64,000 bases of DNA from Arhodomonas sp051195215. GTDB lineage: Bacteria; Pseudomonadota; Gammaproteobacteria; Nitrococcales; Nitrococcaceae. Shown one piece after another: positions 27,083 through 35,964 of this stretch; the first letter of the stretch is position 1, and each line of letters opens with the position of its first letter. The translations under genes were made by a program, and so were the position numbers. The DNA lies in contig NZ_JBNAZM010000016.1 of NCBI RefSeq assembly GCF_051195215.1, positions 28,092-92,091 of the forward strand. The letters are read 5' to 3'. The notes beneath the pieces are model-generated. The model did no database searches and was not told the DNA's origin. It was given only the letters and a program-made list of their open reading frames with translations.

Positions 27083-27721
27083 ATGGTCGACTACAGCCTG
27101 CAACTGCTCTTCGACAAGAAGGCGCTGCGTGAGGTCAAGGACGCCAAGCAACGGATCATGTTGGCAAAGCCCGTCAACGGGGAGTCGCCGAACGTGATCT
27201 GGCTGTCCATCGATCCGTTTCAGAGCACGGAGGTGACCTGGTCGGAAGAGTACGGCATTTACGCTTCCAACGCGGCGTTCAAGCACGGTGCCAACATCGT
27301 CAAGATCTCCGAGACCGGGGTGCCGGCCCAGGATGGCGCGTTCTACACGCTGACGCCGGAGACGGTGTTCGAGGGGCCGGTTTCCGACGGGAGCGTGCCC
27401 CGTGGGACGTTTGCCGCGCACAACCACGTGCCCTTCAACGCCGATCCGTCCCTGACGTTCGGGCTTACGCAGTCGGCGCTGATCAACCAGGAGCCTGCAG
27501 AGCGCAAGCCCATTTCGGCGACGCCGGTACTGGCGACCCAGTCGGTGACGATGACGCCGTTCACCTACGTCTATGTCTGGCTGCAGTCGGAGTTCCGCAG
27601 CGAGACGATCATCAGCCGGATTTTCGGCACGCACACAGTGGCGAAGTTCGGTGGTGGCGTCAACGACATCACCCTGCAATACAACGCCCAGCTCGGCAAG
27701 TTCACGCCCAGGGACGAATGA
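27083..27721 (+). CDS. Orphan cytoplasmic hypothetical protein
   Basis: 212 aa with no signal peptide or membrane segment. The composition and strand-like pattern suggest a beta-rich globular protein; aromatic-rich stretches include NVIWLSIDPFQSTEVTWSEE and TPFTYVYVWLQSEF. No family is recognised and I assign no function. AAGGAG seven bases before the ATG at 27083 makes translation likely, and codon use matches the chromosome. A strong hairpin 14 bp after the stop separates it from the next orphan gene. It lies downstream of a small AraC-type regulator, which may control it. Confidence 0.8.
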   Translation: MVDYSLQLLFDKKALREVKDAKQRIMLAKPVNGESPNVIWLSIDPFQSTEVTWSEEYGIYASNAAFKHGANIVKISETGVPAQDGAFYTLTPETVFEGPVSDGSVPRGTFAAHNHVPFNADPSLTFGLTQSALINQEPAERKPISATPVLATQSVTMTPFTYVYVWLQSEFRSETIISRIFGTHTVAKFGGGVNDITLQYNAQLGKFTPRDE

Positions 27722-27735
27722 CGGTCGTCACTGCC

Positions 27736-27764
27736 CGAACCCGGCTGCATTGCAGCCGGGTTCG
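27736..27764 (+). terminator. Strong hairpin after the orphan gene
   Basis: CGAACCCGGCTGC and GCAGCCGGGTTCG form a perfect 13-bp stem with an ATT loop, 14 bp after the stop codon. No T-run follows. It probably ends or attenuates transcription before the gene at 27844. Confidence 0.7.
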
Positions 27765-27843
27765 CTGGACACGGCGATTGCCGGGCACGCTGCGTTCTTT
27801 GTATTGGGAATCACGAGATGAGAAATGAAACGGAGGCAATTCG

Positions 27844-28308
27844 ATGGAACCGTACGATATCACCCGTTTGCCGAGCGACCTGCCGGCGTGGTTGTCCGAT
27901 CGATTGCTCGAACCGATTCTCTATGTCGAAGGCGGTTGGGAATACTGGTTGCAGATCGATTTCCCAAGCTGGCTCGATGTCAAAAGCGGGATGCAATACG
28001 ATTTTCGTCGCGAAGTGACGGTGGGCAGCGTTCGTCTCGACTGGCTCATTAACGACAATTCTTTCAATGCAGAACACTGGGCCGTGGAGCTCAAGGCGCA
28101 GACCCACAAATATCCGATGGACCGATTCGTGCGCGCGGTCAAGGCGGACCTGGACAAGCTCTCTCGGCTCGACCGCGGGGCGTTCGAGCCGCTGATGGTG
28201 GCGGCCGCTATCGATGAGACCACCTACGACGCGCTCGTGACGCAGTTGGGGTTCACCGACATCTGCCAGTGGGGTAGCCAGGTGGCGTTCGTGTGGCGGC
28301 AGCCGTAG
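27844..28308 (+). CDS. Hypothetical protein with PD-(D/E)XK-like motif
   Basis: 154 aa, soluble. The arrangement Glu30/Glu33, Asp66 (VRLDWLIND) and Glu82-Leu-Lys84 (WAVELKAQ) resembles the E...D...ExK core of the PD-(D/E)XK nuclease fold, followed by a helix with charged residues (DRFVRAVKADLDKL). This is inference by eye; no homologous family is recognised. GGAGG precedes the ATG at 27844. It follows the orphan gene at 27083, separated by a strong hairpin, and converges with nagA. It could also be a non-catalytic member of the fold. Confidence 0.75.
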   Translation: MEPYDITRLPSDLPAWLSDRLLEPILYVEGGWEYWLQIDFPSWLDVKSGMQYDFRREVTVGSVRLDWLINDNSFNAEHWAVELKAQTHKYPMDRFVRAVKADLDKLSRLDRGAFEPLMVAAAIDETTYDALVTQLGFTDICQWGSQVAFVWRQP

Positions 28309-28492
28309 AAATGCGTGCGCCCCCGGGGGTTGCACGGACAACGTGACGCGCCCGGTGTCGGCGGCCGGAAACGGGCGCAAACACCGGTCGCGTTCTTGAA
28401 GGCACGTTATCACGATGAAATGCGATGCCCGTATCGGGCTGTTCATGCGCCGGCACGATTGACGATCGTCATGGCCGGACGCGGGTGACCGG

Positions 28493-29686
28493 TCAGCCGG
28501 GTCCGCTGCCCACCCCGATGCGCGCCGGGGGGGCGGCCGGGGCATCGCTATCGGCTACCCCGTCGATCCAGGTGCCGACGACGCGCAGATCGTCGTCGAG
28601 GGCGACGAAATCGGCGCGGTAGCCCGGACGTATGCGGCCGTACTCGGCATCGATGCCCAGGAAGGCGGCCGGGTAGAGGGAGGCCATGCGCAGCGCCTCC
28701 TCCAGGGGCAGGGCGAGAAGGTCCACCACGTTGCGCACGGCGCGGTCCATGGTGAGGTCGGAGCCGGCGAGGGTGCCCGTGGCGCTGGTGACACGGCCAT
28801 TGGCGCGGTAAATGGTCTGGCCGAGGAACTCCAGCTCCCTGTGGGTCGATCCCGCCGCGTGCACGGCGTCGGTGACCAGCATGATACGCCCGCGCATTTT
28901 CGCGCTCACGGCGACCCGGGCAGTCGCCGGGTGGACGTGGTGCCCATCCACGATCAGCCCGCACCAGGTATTCTCGCCGGCGAGGGCGGCGCCGACCACA
29001 CCCGGCTCGCGGCTGGTCATGGGCGTCATGGCATTGAACAGGTGCGTGAAGCCCCGCAGGCCTTCGCTCTGGGCGCGGCGGATGTCCGCATAGGTGCCGG
29101 CAGTGTGCCCGGCAGCGACGATCACGCCGCGTTCGCTGAGCTCGGCGATGAAACCTTCCCTGACGCGCTCGGGGGCAACCGTGACGAGGGTGGTCGCCTC
29201 GTCGCCGAGCCTCGAGAGAAGCGTCACGGCGTCGGGCTCGGGTGTGCGGATCTTCTCCTCGCGATGAATGCCTTTGCGTTTGGGGTTGAGGTAAGGCCCT
29301 TCGAGATGGATGCCGAGCAGCCCGGGCATGGCCGCGCGGCGTGCTTCGGCCACTGCGTTCAGGGCCCGCTCCATCACCGCGCGATCGTCGGAGATCAGGG
29401 TAGGCAGAAGACCGGTGGTGCCGTGGCGCCGGTGAGCGGCGACGATGCGGGCGATCCCCTCGCTGCTGGGCTCGTCGTTGAAGAGCACGTCGGCACCGCC
29501 GTTCACCTGGGTGTCGATGAACCCCGGTGCGATGATCAGCCCGTTCAGGTCCACGGCATCCGCGATCGGGTCAACCCCGCTTGGCTCGGGGACGACGCTC
29601 ACGACGCGCCCGCAGTCGACGAACACCGTGTGCCGGTCCAGCATGCGGTCGCCATCGAATACCCGTGCGTTGCAAAGCGCTTTCAT
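28493..29686 (-). CDS. nagA: N-acetylglucosamine-6-phosphate deacetylase
   Basis: 397 aa. It removes acetate from GlcNAc-6-phosphate to give glucosamine-6-phosphate. Metal and catalytic residues are in place: Glu129 (HLEGPYL), His194 (GHTAG), His215 (THLFNAM), DGHHVHP at 248-254 and Asp273 (VTDA). A GGGAGTG site precedes the ATG at 29686. It is the third gene of the minus-strand operon nagB-nagK-nagA, 78 bp after the kinase gene. Confidence 0.97.
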   Translation of the reverse strand: MKALCNARVFDGDRMLDRHTVFVDCGRVVSVVPEPSGVDPIADAVDLNGLIIAPGFIDTQVNGGADVLFNDEPSSEGIARIVAAHRRHGTTGLLPTLISDDRAVMERALNAVAEARRAAMPGLLGIHLEGPYLNPKRKGIHREEKIRTPEPDAVTLLSRLGDEATTLVTVAPERVREGFIAELSERGVIVAAGHTAGTYADIRRAQSEGLRGFTHLFNAMTPMTSREPGVVGAALAGENTWCGLIVDGHHVHPATARVAVSAKMRGRIMLVTDAVHAAGSTHRELEFLGQTIYRANGRVTSATGTLAGSDLTMDRAVRNVVDLLALPLEEALRMASLYPAAFLGIDAEYGRIRPGYRADFVALDDDLRVVGTWIDGVADSDAPAAPPARIGVGSGPG

Positions 29687-29764
29687 GCAGTCACTCCCAT
29701 GGGCCTCGTGCCTTGCTCCATCGGCGCACAGACCGGCTGACGCATGACAATACCTCTGAGAAGA

Positions 29765-30637
29765 TTAGTCACTTCCATCCTTGGCCAGTATCAGTCCGCC
29801 GTCCATAGCATCGCCGCGGGCGGCGACCAGATGTGCTCGTAATGGTTCGCCGATGGCGGGGCGCAGCCGTTCGCCGAGTCCGCCCAGTATGCATACGTGT
29901 TCGGCGCCCAGCTCGATCATCCCCCGTATCAGCCTCTCCGCCTCGGCCAGCTCGCGGGCGATGAGCTCCTGTGCCAGCGTATCGCCGCCATCGGCGTGGT
30001 CGCAGACGAGACGGGCGAAGCGCGCGTAGTCTCTCGGCGTCGCGGTGCTCTGCCAGCCGACCACGGTGTTCGGGTCCCGCTGGAAGTGCTCCAGCACGGC
30101 TTCGGTGAGCACCGTGGCGGGGCGGAAACCGTCCAGTGCCAGTAGCGACTCGCGCAAGGCGAGCAGCCCGAGCCAGGCGCCGCTGGCATGGTCGGAGGCC
30201 GGGAAGCCCAGCCCGCCGACGCTACGGAAACGGCCGCCGTGGCGAATCATGCCGCAGGAGCCGGTGCCTATGATGAGGATGGCACCGTCGCCTCCGGCGA
30301 AAGCACCGAGCTGCGCGGTGTGCGCGTCGGTGAGGATGCGTGCCCGCGCGAACGGATGCGGGTGAGCGAGCATCGATGCACGGTCGCATTCCCGTACGGC
30401 GCCAGCGAGACCCAGCCCCGCTGCCGTGTGCGCGAGCACCGACAGTTCCAGCCCCGCCGCCGCCAGCGCCTGCTCCGTCGCTGCAACGATGCTCGCCCAG
30501 GCTGTATTCACGCCGCGCTGGACGTTCGCGCAGCCGGCGCGGCCCTCCGCGAGCGCATGACCGACGTGGTCGTACAGGCGTGCGCGGCAGGCGGTGCCAC
30601 CGCCGTCGACGCCCACGAAGTAGCGGATGTCAGCCAT
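29765..30637 (-). CDS. N-acetylglucosamine kinase (BadF/BadG family)
   Basis: 290 aa. It belongs to the BadF/BadG/BcrA ATPase family of the actin-like kinase fold: phosphate-1 loop DGGGTACRARL (about 11-21), phosphate-2 IIGTGSCGMI and GGLGFPASDHASGAWLG. Its place between nagB and nagA, next to a chitin importer that delivers unphosphorylated GlcNAc, supports GlcNAc phosphorylation, as proposed for the equivalent gene in the Vibrio chitin cluster. The start at 30637 overlaps the nagB stop by 8 bases (ATGGCTGA). Glucosamine kinase activity is an alternative or additional role. Confidence 0.88.
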   Translation of the reverse strand: MADIRYFVGVDGGGTACRARLYDHVGHALAEGRAGCANVQRGVNTAWASIVAATEQALAAAGLELSVLAHTAAGLGLAGAVRECDRASMLAHPHPFARARILTDAHTAQLGAFAGGDGAILIIGTGSCGMIRHGGRFRSVGGLGFPASDHASGAWLGLLALRESLLALDGFRPATVLTEAVLEHFQRDPNTVVGWQSTATPRDYARFARLVCDHADGGDTLAQELIARELAEAERLIRGMIELGAEHVCILGGLGERLRPAIGEPLRAHLVAARGDAMDGGLILAKDGSD

Positions 30638-31421
30638 GGCATTGCTCCGCGGCGAGTCGCCGGGCTTCATTCTCCACGTGTTCGTAGTACTCGACCTGCT
30701 GCAGCAGGCTCGCGGCATCCCGGTCGACGAGGATTACCGCATCGTTGTGCCATTGCAGCGCAGACGCCGGCACCATGGCGCTCAGTGGGCCTTCCACGGC
30801 ATTGCGAACCGCCGGCGCCTTGGCGCGTCCGGTAGCCAGCAACAGTACTCGCCGGGCGTCCAGTATGGTGCCGATGCCCATTGTGATCGCCAGCCGCGGC
30901 GGTGTCTCGCCGGGGCCGAAGAAACGGCTGTTCGCCTCGATGGTGCTGGGCGTGAGGGTTTTCAGCCGGGTGCGCGAGGCCAGGCTGGAGGTCGGCTCGT
31001 TGAACCCGATGTGACCGTTGCGGCCGATACCCAGCACCTGCAGGTCGATGCCGCCGGCGTCGCTTATCGCCTGCTCGTAGCGTTGCGCCTCATCGGCCGG
31101 GTCGGCAAGCCCGTCGGGAACGTGGGTGCGGGACGGGTCGATATCCACGTGATCGAAGAGCTCCCGGTTCATGAACGCACGATAGCTCTGCGGGTGATCC
31201 GGGGCGAGTCCGACGTATTCGTCGAGATTGAATGACGTCGCGCGCGCGAAACTCACCGCACCCGCGTGGTGTCGGCGAATGAGCTCGCCATATAGCCGCA
31301 CCGGCGTGCTGCCGGTGGCGAGCCCGAGAACGCAATCCTGCCCGGGCGCAAGCGCCTCGCAGACACAATCCGCCGCGATGTGGGCCACGTGGTCCGCGCT
31401 CTCAGTGATGATCACGCGCAT
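30630..31421 (-). CDS. nagB: Glucosamine-6-phosphate deaminase
   Basis: 263 aa. It converts glucosamine-6-phosphate to fructose-6-phosphate and ammonia. Signatures: GLATGSTPVRLYGELI (33-48), the catalytic base in FNLDEYVG (Asp67) and GRNGHIGFNEP (His137). It is the first gene of the nagB-nagK-nagA operon; GGAGGAAG precedes the ATG at 31421. The promoter region is shared with the divergent nagR operon. Confidence 0.97.
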   Translation of the reverse strand: MRVIITESADHVAHIAADCVCEALAPGQDCVLGLATGSTPVRLYGELIRRHHAGAVSFARATSFNLDEYVGLAPDHPQSYRAFMNRELFDHVDIDPSRTHVPDGLADPADEAQRYEQAISDAGGIDLQVLGIGRNGHIGFNEPTSSLASRTRLKTLTPSTIEANSRFFGPGETPPRLAITMGIGTILDARRVLLLATGRAKAPAVRNAVEGPLSAMVPASALQWHNDAVILVDRDAASLLQQVEYYEHVENEARRLAAEQCHG

Positions 31422-31476
31422 CGAACTTCCTCCTCGTCGGGGCCTGCCGCCCGTCTGCTCAGTGAGCGTACGTCAA

Positions 31477-31505
31477 AAGATACCTTTTAAATACCATGCG
31501 CGCAA
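31477..31505 (-). promoter_or_regulatory. Predicted promoter of nagB-nagK-nagA
   Basis: On the minus strand TTGCGC (31500-31505) and TATCTT (31477-31482) are separated by exactly 17 bp. The spacer contains GGTATTTAAAAGGTA, a possible regulator site. The promoter stands 56 bp from the nagB start. Confidence 0.55.
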
Positions 31506-31586
31506 TACCAGCCCCGCAGGCGCCCGGCGATTGCCGGTAGTGTCGGCGATTCGGGACGCCATGGCACAACAGGTGTGACATGTGGG

Positions 31587-31615
31587 TTGCAATGGATGCT
31601 TAATGGTTCTATTAT
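31587..31615 (+). promoter_or_regulatory. Predicted promoter of the nagR-pgi-chitin operon
   Basis: TTGCAA (31587-31592) and TATTAT (31610-31615) are separated by 17 bp, a good sigma-70 match. It leaves a leader of about 225 bases before nagR, long enough for further control elements. Confidence 0.6.
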
Positions 31616-31846
31616 CTCGGCGAATCTACAACCCAATAAAGGCCGATTCGGGCTGGTCGGCTCCCAGAGGAGAGGATTGGTTTGATAAAGCGGTGGGTGG
31701 AACAAACAGAGGATTGGTCGGTGCTACCACACCGCTCGAGCCCTGTTGCTCGCCGTGGGCGTCGCGATTGCCATACCATTGGCATCAGGGTGTGGCCGCC
31801 GGTGCGACCGCATTGCCCTCATAGCGACGCGAAGGGAGAGGAGCCA

Positions 31847-32662
31847 ATGGGCCAGCTTGAAGAACGAGTATACGGGCTGTTCGGCGAAGCGGGATCGCTG
31901 ACCCGGGAGGGAGCGCCGCTTTACATGCAGATGCAGGCGCGCCTGCGGGCGGCCGTGCGTGACGGTGCGTTGCGCGCCGGAGAGGTTCTGCCGCCGGAAC
32001 GTGAGATCGCCAACGCCATGGGTGTCTCGCGGGTGACCGTGCGACGGGCGATTGACGATCTGGTCGACGAGGGGTTGCTCACCCAGCGTCAGGGCGCGGG
32101 CACCTTCGTGACCGACCGCGTGGAGCAGCCGCTCAACCGTCTGCGCAGCTTCAGCGAGATCATCCGCGAGCGCGGCCAGGAGCCGGGATCGCGCTGGCTG
32201 GAGCGGTCCGTCGCCATGCCGGGCGAGGAAGAGAAGCGCGCGCTTGCCCTCGACGACTTCGACGAGGTGACGCGCTTCTTCCGGCTGCGCACCGCCGACG
32301 GCAAGCCCATGGGGCTGGAGCTCGCGACAACGCCGACACGGTTTCTGCCGAATCCGTTCGAGGTGGAAGGCTCGCTTTACCAGGTTCTCGGTGCGCGAGG
32401 CCTGCGGCCGGTCCGGGCGCTTCAGCGTCTGCGGGCCGTCGCCGTTGACGAGCAGCGTGCTGCCTATCTCGACATCGCGCCCAACAGCGCGGTGCTCTAC
32501 ATCGAACGTCTCGGTCTCCTCGATGATGGCACTCCGGTAGAGTTCACACGCTCTTGGTTTCCCGGTGATGCTTACGACTTCGTGGTGGAAATCCAGCACC
32601 AGACGGCAGGTGTGCCCGCCCAGCGACAGGCGGCACAGCAGGCCGGAAGTACAGAGGAGTGA
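31847..32662 (+). CDS. nagR: GntR-family (NagR/DasR-like) regulator of amino-sugar genes
   Basis: 271 aa. A GntR winged HTH occupies about 24-90 (MGVSRVTVRRAIDDLVDEGL) and a UTRA effector domain about 105-255 (SFSEIIRERG; ERLGLLDDGTPVEFTRSWFPGD). NagR/DasR proteins sense GlcN-6-P or GlcNAc-6-P and repress amino-sugar genes; the position between the two nag/chitin operons fits this closely. The ATG at 31847 has GGAGAGGAG upstream; a longer frame upstream is not supported. The pgi gene follows 5 bp later. Confidence 0.88.
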   Translation: MGQLEERVYGLFGEAGSLTREGAPLYMQMQARLRAAVRDGALRAGEVLPPEREIANAMGVSRVTVRRAIDDLVDEGLLTQRQGAGTFVTDRVEQPLNRLRSFSEIIRERGQEPGSRWLERSVAMPGEEEKRALALDDFDEVTRFFRLRTADGKPMGLELATTPTRFLPNPFEVEGSLYQVLGARGLRPVRALQRLRAVAVDEQRAAYLDIAPNSAVLYIERLGLLDDGTPVEFTRSWFPGDAYDFVVEIQHQTAGVPAQRQAAQQAGSTEE

Positions 32663-32667
32663 ACGAG

Positions 32668-34305
32668 ATGACGGCACTACGCAACGATTCTGTCTGGCAG
32701 CGGCTCGTGGCGCACAGCGAGCGCCTGCAAGGGCGCCGTATAGAGGCTCTGTTCGATGCCGACCCGGCCCGCTTCGAGCGCTATTCCCATCGTGCCGGGG
32801 GCGTGCTGCTCGACTATTCCAAGAACCTGCTCGACGATGCGGCGCGCGAGGACCTGCTGGCCCTCGCCGAGTCCCGGGACGTGGCCGGGTGGCGGGAACG
32901 GCTGTTCGCCGGTGAGCACATCAACAACACCGAGGATCGGGCGGTGCTCCACGTTGCCCTGCGTCAGCCCGGCGTATCCCGGCCCGTCGATGGCTACGAC
33001 GCCGGTGAGGCCGTGGCGCGGGAGCTCGAGCGGATGACCGCGTTCGCCGAAGCCGTTCGCAGCGGTGAAGCTACCGGCATCAGCGGCCGCGCTTTCACCG
33101 ACGTGGTGAGCATCGGTATAGGCGGCTCCGACCTGGGCCCGCGACTGATTGCTGACGTGCTGGCGCCATGGGCCGCCGGCGGGCCGCGCCTGCATTTCGT
33201 CTCCAATGCCGACGGTGCCGAGGTAGCCACCGTACTCCGCGGGCTTGATCCGGAGACCACGCTGTTCGTCGTGGCCAGCAAGAGTGGCGGCACCCGGGAG
33301 ACCCTGCTCAACGCGGAGACGGCGATCGCCTGGTTCGGCAACGGTGCTGACCGTGCCGAGGTGCTCGCACGGCATTTCGCCGGCGTTTCCGCCAGCCAGG
33401 ACAAGCTCGCCGATCTGGGGATCGCCGCCGAGCGCCGGTTCCGGCTCTGGGACTGGGTCGGTGGCCGCTACTCGCTGTGGTCGGCGGTGAGTCTGCCGGT
33501 GATGATGCACCTCGGCCCATCGATCTTCCGCGAGTTCCTTGCCGGTGGTGCCGATATGGACCGCCACTTCCGCGAGGCGCCGGCCGAGGAGAACCTGCCG
33601 GTACTCCTCGCGCTGCTCAACGTCTGGAATACCACTGCCATGGGCGCCGCCAGCCAGGCGATTCTGCCTTATGACTGGCGTTTGCGCCGGCTGCCGGATT
33701 ACCTCCAGCAGGCGGAGATGGAGAGCAACGGCAAGCGTGTCACCCGCGAGGGCGAGCCGGTGTCGACGCACACGGGCGTGGTGCTCTGGGGGCGCTCCGG
33801 GATCGACGGTCAGCATGCGTTCTACCAGTTCCTGCACCAGGGCACGCAGGTCGTGCCGGCGGACCTCATCTGCGCCGTCGCCGACGAGGACGACCTGCCG
33901 GAGCACCGTCGTGAGCTGCTGGCCAACTGCCTCGCGCAATCGAGGGCGATGATGCTCGGCGTCGACGAGGAGACGGTGCGCGCGGAGCTGGCCGCCGATG
34001 GCATCAGCGGTGATCGGCTCGATCTCCTCGCCGCCCACCGGGTGCACGAGGGTAACCGGCCCACCAACACCTTGCTGCTGGACCGGCTCGACGCAACGGG
34101 GCTCGGCCGCCTGGTGGCGCTCTACGAGCACCGGATCTTTGTCGAAGGCGTGATCTGGGGGATCAATTCCTTCGACCAATGGGGCGTTCAGCTCGGCAAG
34201 ACGCTCGCCGGAGAGCTGCGCGGCGCGCTGCAGCCGGGGGCCGATGCCGGAACGTTCGACGGCTCCACGACGGGGCTGCTGGGCGTTATCCGCGGGGGCG
34301 GATAG
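32668..34305 (+). CDS. pgi: Glucose-6-phosphate isomerase
   Basis: 545 aa, close to the usual bacterial length of about 549. It interconverts fructose-6-phosphate and glucose-6-phosphate. Signatures are SIGIGGSDLGPRL, ASKSGGTRETL, WDWVGGRYSLWSAV and GINSFDQWGVQLGKTLA; the catalytic Glu is in the QAEMESNGK region. It lies 5 bp after nagR, so sugar from chitin is delivered by NagB as Fru-6-P and passed on by an isomerase under the same control. AGGAG at 32655 supports the ATG at 32668 over a GTG at 32659. Confidence 0.97.
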   Translation: MTALRNDSVWQRLVAHSERLQGRRIEALFDADPARFERYSHRAGGVLLDYSKNLLDDAAREDLLALAESRDVAGWRERLFAGEHINNTEDRAVLHVALRQPGVSRPVDGYDAGEAVARELERMTAFAEAVRSGEATGISGRAFTDVVSIGIGGSDLGPRLIADVLAPWAAGGPRLHFVSNADGAEVATVLRGLDPETTLFVVASKSGGTRETLLNAETAIAWFGNGADRAEVLARHFAGVSASQDKLADLGIAAERRFRLWDWVGGRYSLWSAVSLPVMMHLGPSIFREFLAGGADMDRHFREAPAEENLPVLLALLNVWNTTAMGAASQAILPYDWRLRRLPDYLQQAEMESNGKRVTREGEPVSTHTGVVLWGRSGIDGQHAFYQFLHQGTQVVPADLICAVADEDDLPEHRRELLANCLAQSRAMMLGVDEETVRAELAADGISGDRLDLLAAHRVHEGNRPTNTLLLDRLDATGLGRLVALYEHRIFVEGVIWGINSFDQWGVQLGKTLAGELRGALQPGADAGTFDGSTTGLLGVIRGGG

Positions 34306-34359
34306 CGCCCCGGGGCGGGCCGCGCCGGGCACGGTAGAAGCGGGCGTCCCAGGGATAGC

Positions 34360-34395
34360 GAGAGCCAATGACGCCGGAGGGGGGCGTCGGCTCTC
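34360..34395 (+). terminator. Interrupted hairpin between pgi and the porin gene
   Basis: GAGAGCC with GGCTCTC and GACGCC with GGCGTC stack into a 13-bp stem with a 3-base bulge and a GGAGGGG loop. No T-run follows, so partial termination or RNA processing seems more likely than a full stop. Confidence 0.45.
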
Positions 34396-34477
34396 CCGGA
34401 GTTCGGGGAGCGGGTGAAAGCCCGGTCCGGACCTTCCCTGCAAAAGAGAATGCGCCAACACAGGAGGGGAGCGCACA

Positions 34478-35896
34478 ATGAGAAAACGCTCGCATCTGAC
34501 CACTACCGCACTGGCGGTGGCCGCCGCACTCGGCGGTGGTCTCGCGGCCGGGGGTTATGCTCCCCCGGCACAGGCCGCCGGATTCATCGACGATTCCGAC
34601 GTCAGCGCCAACCTTTTCTACTTCCAGCGCAACCGCGTGCGCAAGAACGACGACGGCGATTACGTCACCAGCCTCAATCACGGCACGGCACAGGCGAACG
34701 TGGCCTTTACGTCCGGCTACGCGGCGGACACCGTCGGCTTCGATTTCTCCGCCTTCGGTGCCCATGACCTGGTCTTCGACGAGAGCAGCGCACCGGATCA
34801 CGAGTTCGCGTTCTTCGAGGACGAGTACGCCGAGTACTTCGAGGAGGGGTGCACTGCTGCCGATTGCCCGCCGGAGAGCGGGGTGAGCATCTCCCAGGCG
34901 GCGGCGAAAGTGAAGTTCCTCGACGGTAGCGTGAAGGCCAAGGCGGGTCTCACGCAGCTGTCCGTGCCGGGGGTGATCGGCGTCAACTGGTCCTATCAGC
35001 CAGGCACCTACCGTGGTGCCCAGGTGGAGGGCAACTTCGACAACCTCTACCTCACCTATGCCTGGGCGGACGAGTACAAGGCACCCTGGTACAAGCGCAC
35101 GGCGCCGTTCAGCGCGGTCAAGGCGTGGAACGTCCCGAGCGCCGGCGACGACGCCGAGGTCGATTTCATCCACGGTGTCGGCGCCCGTTACAGCTTCGAC
35201 AACGGTTTCGGTATCCAGGCGGGGTACGGCGAGGCCGAGGATCTTTCCCAGTCGTATCACCTGAAGCTTTCCGACGATTACGACGTGCTCGACGGGCTGG
35301 ACGTCAGCTATCAGTTCTATGGCACCGAGACGGAAGGCGAGTTCAGCTACTACGAGGACATGGCCTGGCTGCAGGCGCTCACCTCGAAGCTGCGCAGCGG
35401 ACCCTATACGTTCCGCGCGGAATTCACCGCGGTGGAGGCCGAAGGGGCGGAGGGCAACTACCTTCCGCGCCTGACCCGCGGTTACTCCAACTCCCAGGGC
35501 GGCCTGGAGATCTGGTGGGACGCCCGCTCCGACTGGAACGAACACAACGAGAAGGCGGTATTCCTGGGTGTCTGGCGCGATCTCGACGACTGGGTCGGCG
35601 CCCCGGGGTGGAACGCCGGCGTTTCCGCCGCTTACGGCTGGGATGCCACCAAGCAGATGCAGACCGCCGACGGCGACTGGGTGGACGATCCGGACGCGCC
35701 CACCGGCGAGGAGTCGGCGATCAACCTGGACCTCTCCTACAAGGTCCAGGAAGGCAACCTCAAGGGCACCTTGTTCAAGCTGCACTACACCAACTACAAC
35801 AACCACCAGGATGAGCTCGGCAGCTGGTACTACCCCAATATGTTCCAGTCCGAGCATGACGTGAAGTTCCACATCATCATGCCGCTGAACATCTAG
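34478..35896 (+). CDS. chiP: OprD-family outer-membrane porin, probable chitoporin
   Basis: 472 aa. A long signal peptide ends at about residue 33 (AQAA). The mature protein begins GFIDDSDVSANLFYFQRNR, a typical OprD-family opening, continues as alternating beta-strands, and ends EHDVKFHIIMPLNI, matching the OprD-type C-terminal strand. E. coli ChiP is an OprD-family porin for chitooligosaccharides. Position between the GlcNAc genes and the chitooligosaccharide importer supports uptake of these sugars. The mature protein is very acidic, as expected for a halophile. AGGAGGGGAG precedes the ATG. Confidence 0.82.
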   Translation: MRKRSHLTTTALAVAAALGGGLAAGGYAPPAQAAGFIDDSDVSANLFYFQRNRVRKNDDGDYVTSLNHGTAQANVAFTSGYAADTVGFDFSAFGAHDLVFDESSAPDHEFAFFEDEYAEYFEEGCTAADCPPESGVSISQAAAKVKFLDGSVKAKAGLTQLSVPGVIGVNWSYQPGTYRGAQVEGNFDNLYLTYAWADEYKAPWYKRTAPFSAVKAWNVPSAGDDAEVDFIHGVGARYSFDNGFGIQAGYGEAEDLSQSYHLKLSDDYDVLDGLDVSYQFYGTETEGEFSYYEDMAWLQALTSKLRSGPYTFRAEFTAVEAEGAEGNYLPRLTRGYSNSQGGLEIWWDARSDWNEHNEKAVFLGVWRDLDDWVGAPGWNAGVSAAYGWDATKQMQTADGDWVDDPDAPTGEESAINLDLSYKVQEGNLKGTLFKLHYTNYNNHQDELGSWYYPNMFQSEHDVKFHIIMPLNI

Positions 35897-35964
35897 GCGG
35901 CGCCGGCGCGGTCGGTGCCGCCGGCCGCGCTGCTGCTCGTTCGCAATCAACGAGGAGAGCAATA

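Larger units (their letters stand above)
31422..31846. other. Divergent control region between nagB and nagR
   Basis: 425 bp without a gene. Besides the two promoters listed separately it holds an imperfect inverted repeat TGCCATACCATTGGCA (31769-31784) and a spaced TGGT...ACCA pair near 31715-31730. Either could be a NagR binding site, but neither matches the known TGGTCTAGACCA-type consensus well. Confidence 0.5.

Noticed and set aside
31715..31784. Clear NagR/DasR operator in the nagB-nagR interval
   Set aside because: Only loose TGGT...ACCA and TGCCA...TGGCA pairs are present; the similarity to the known consensus is too weak to assert a site.
32677..34503. 608-codon open frame opposite pgi
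   Set aside because: pgi carries all catalytic motifs on the other strand; the antisense frame is a composition artefact without a ribosome site.
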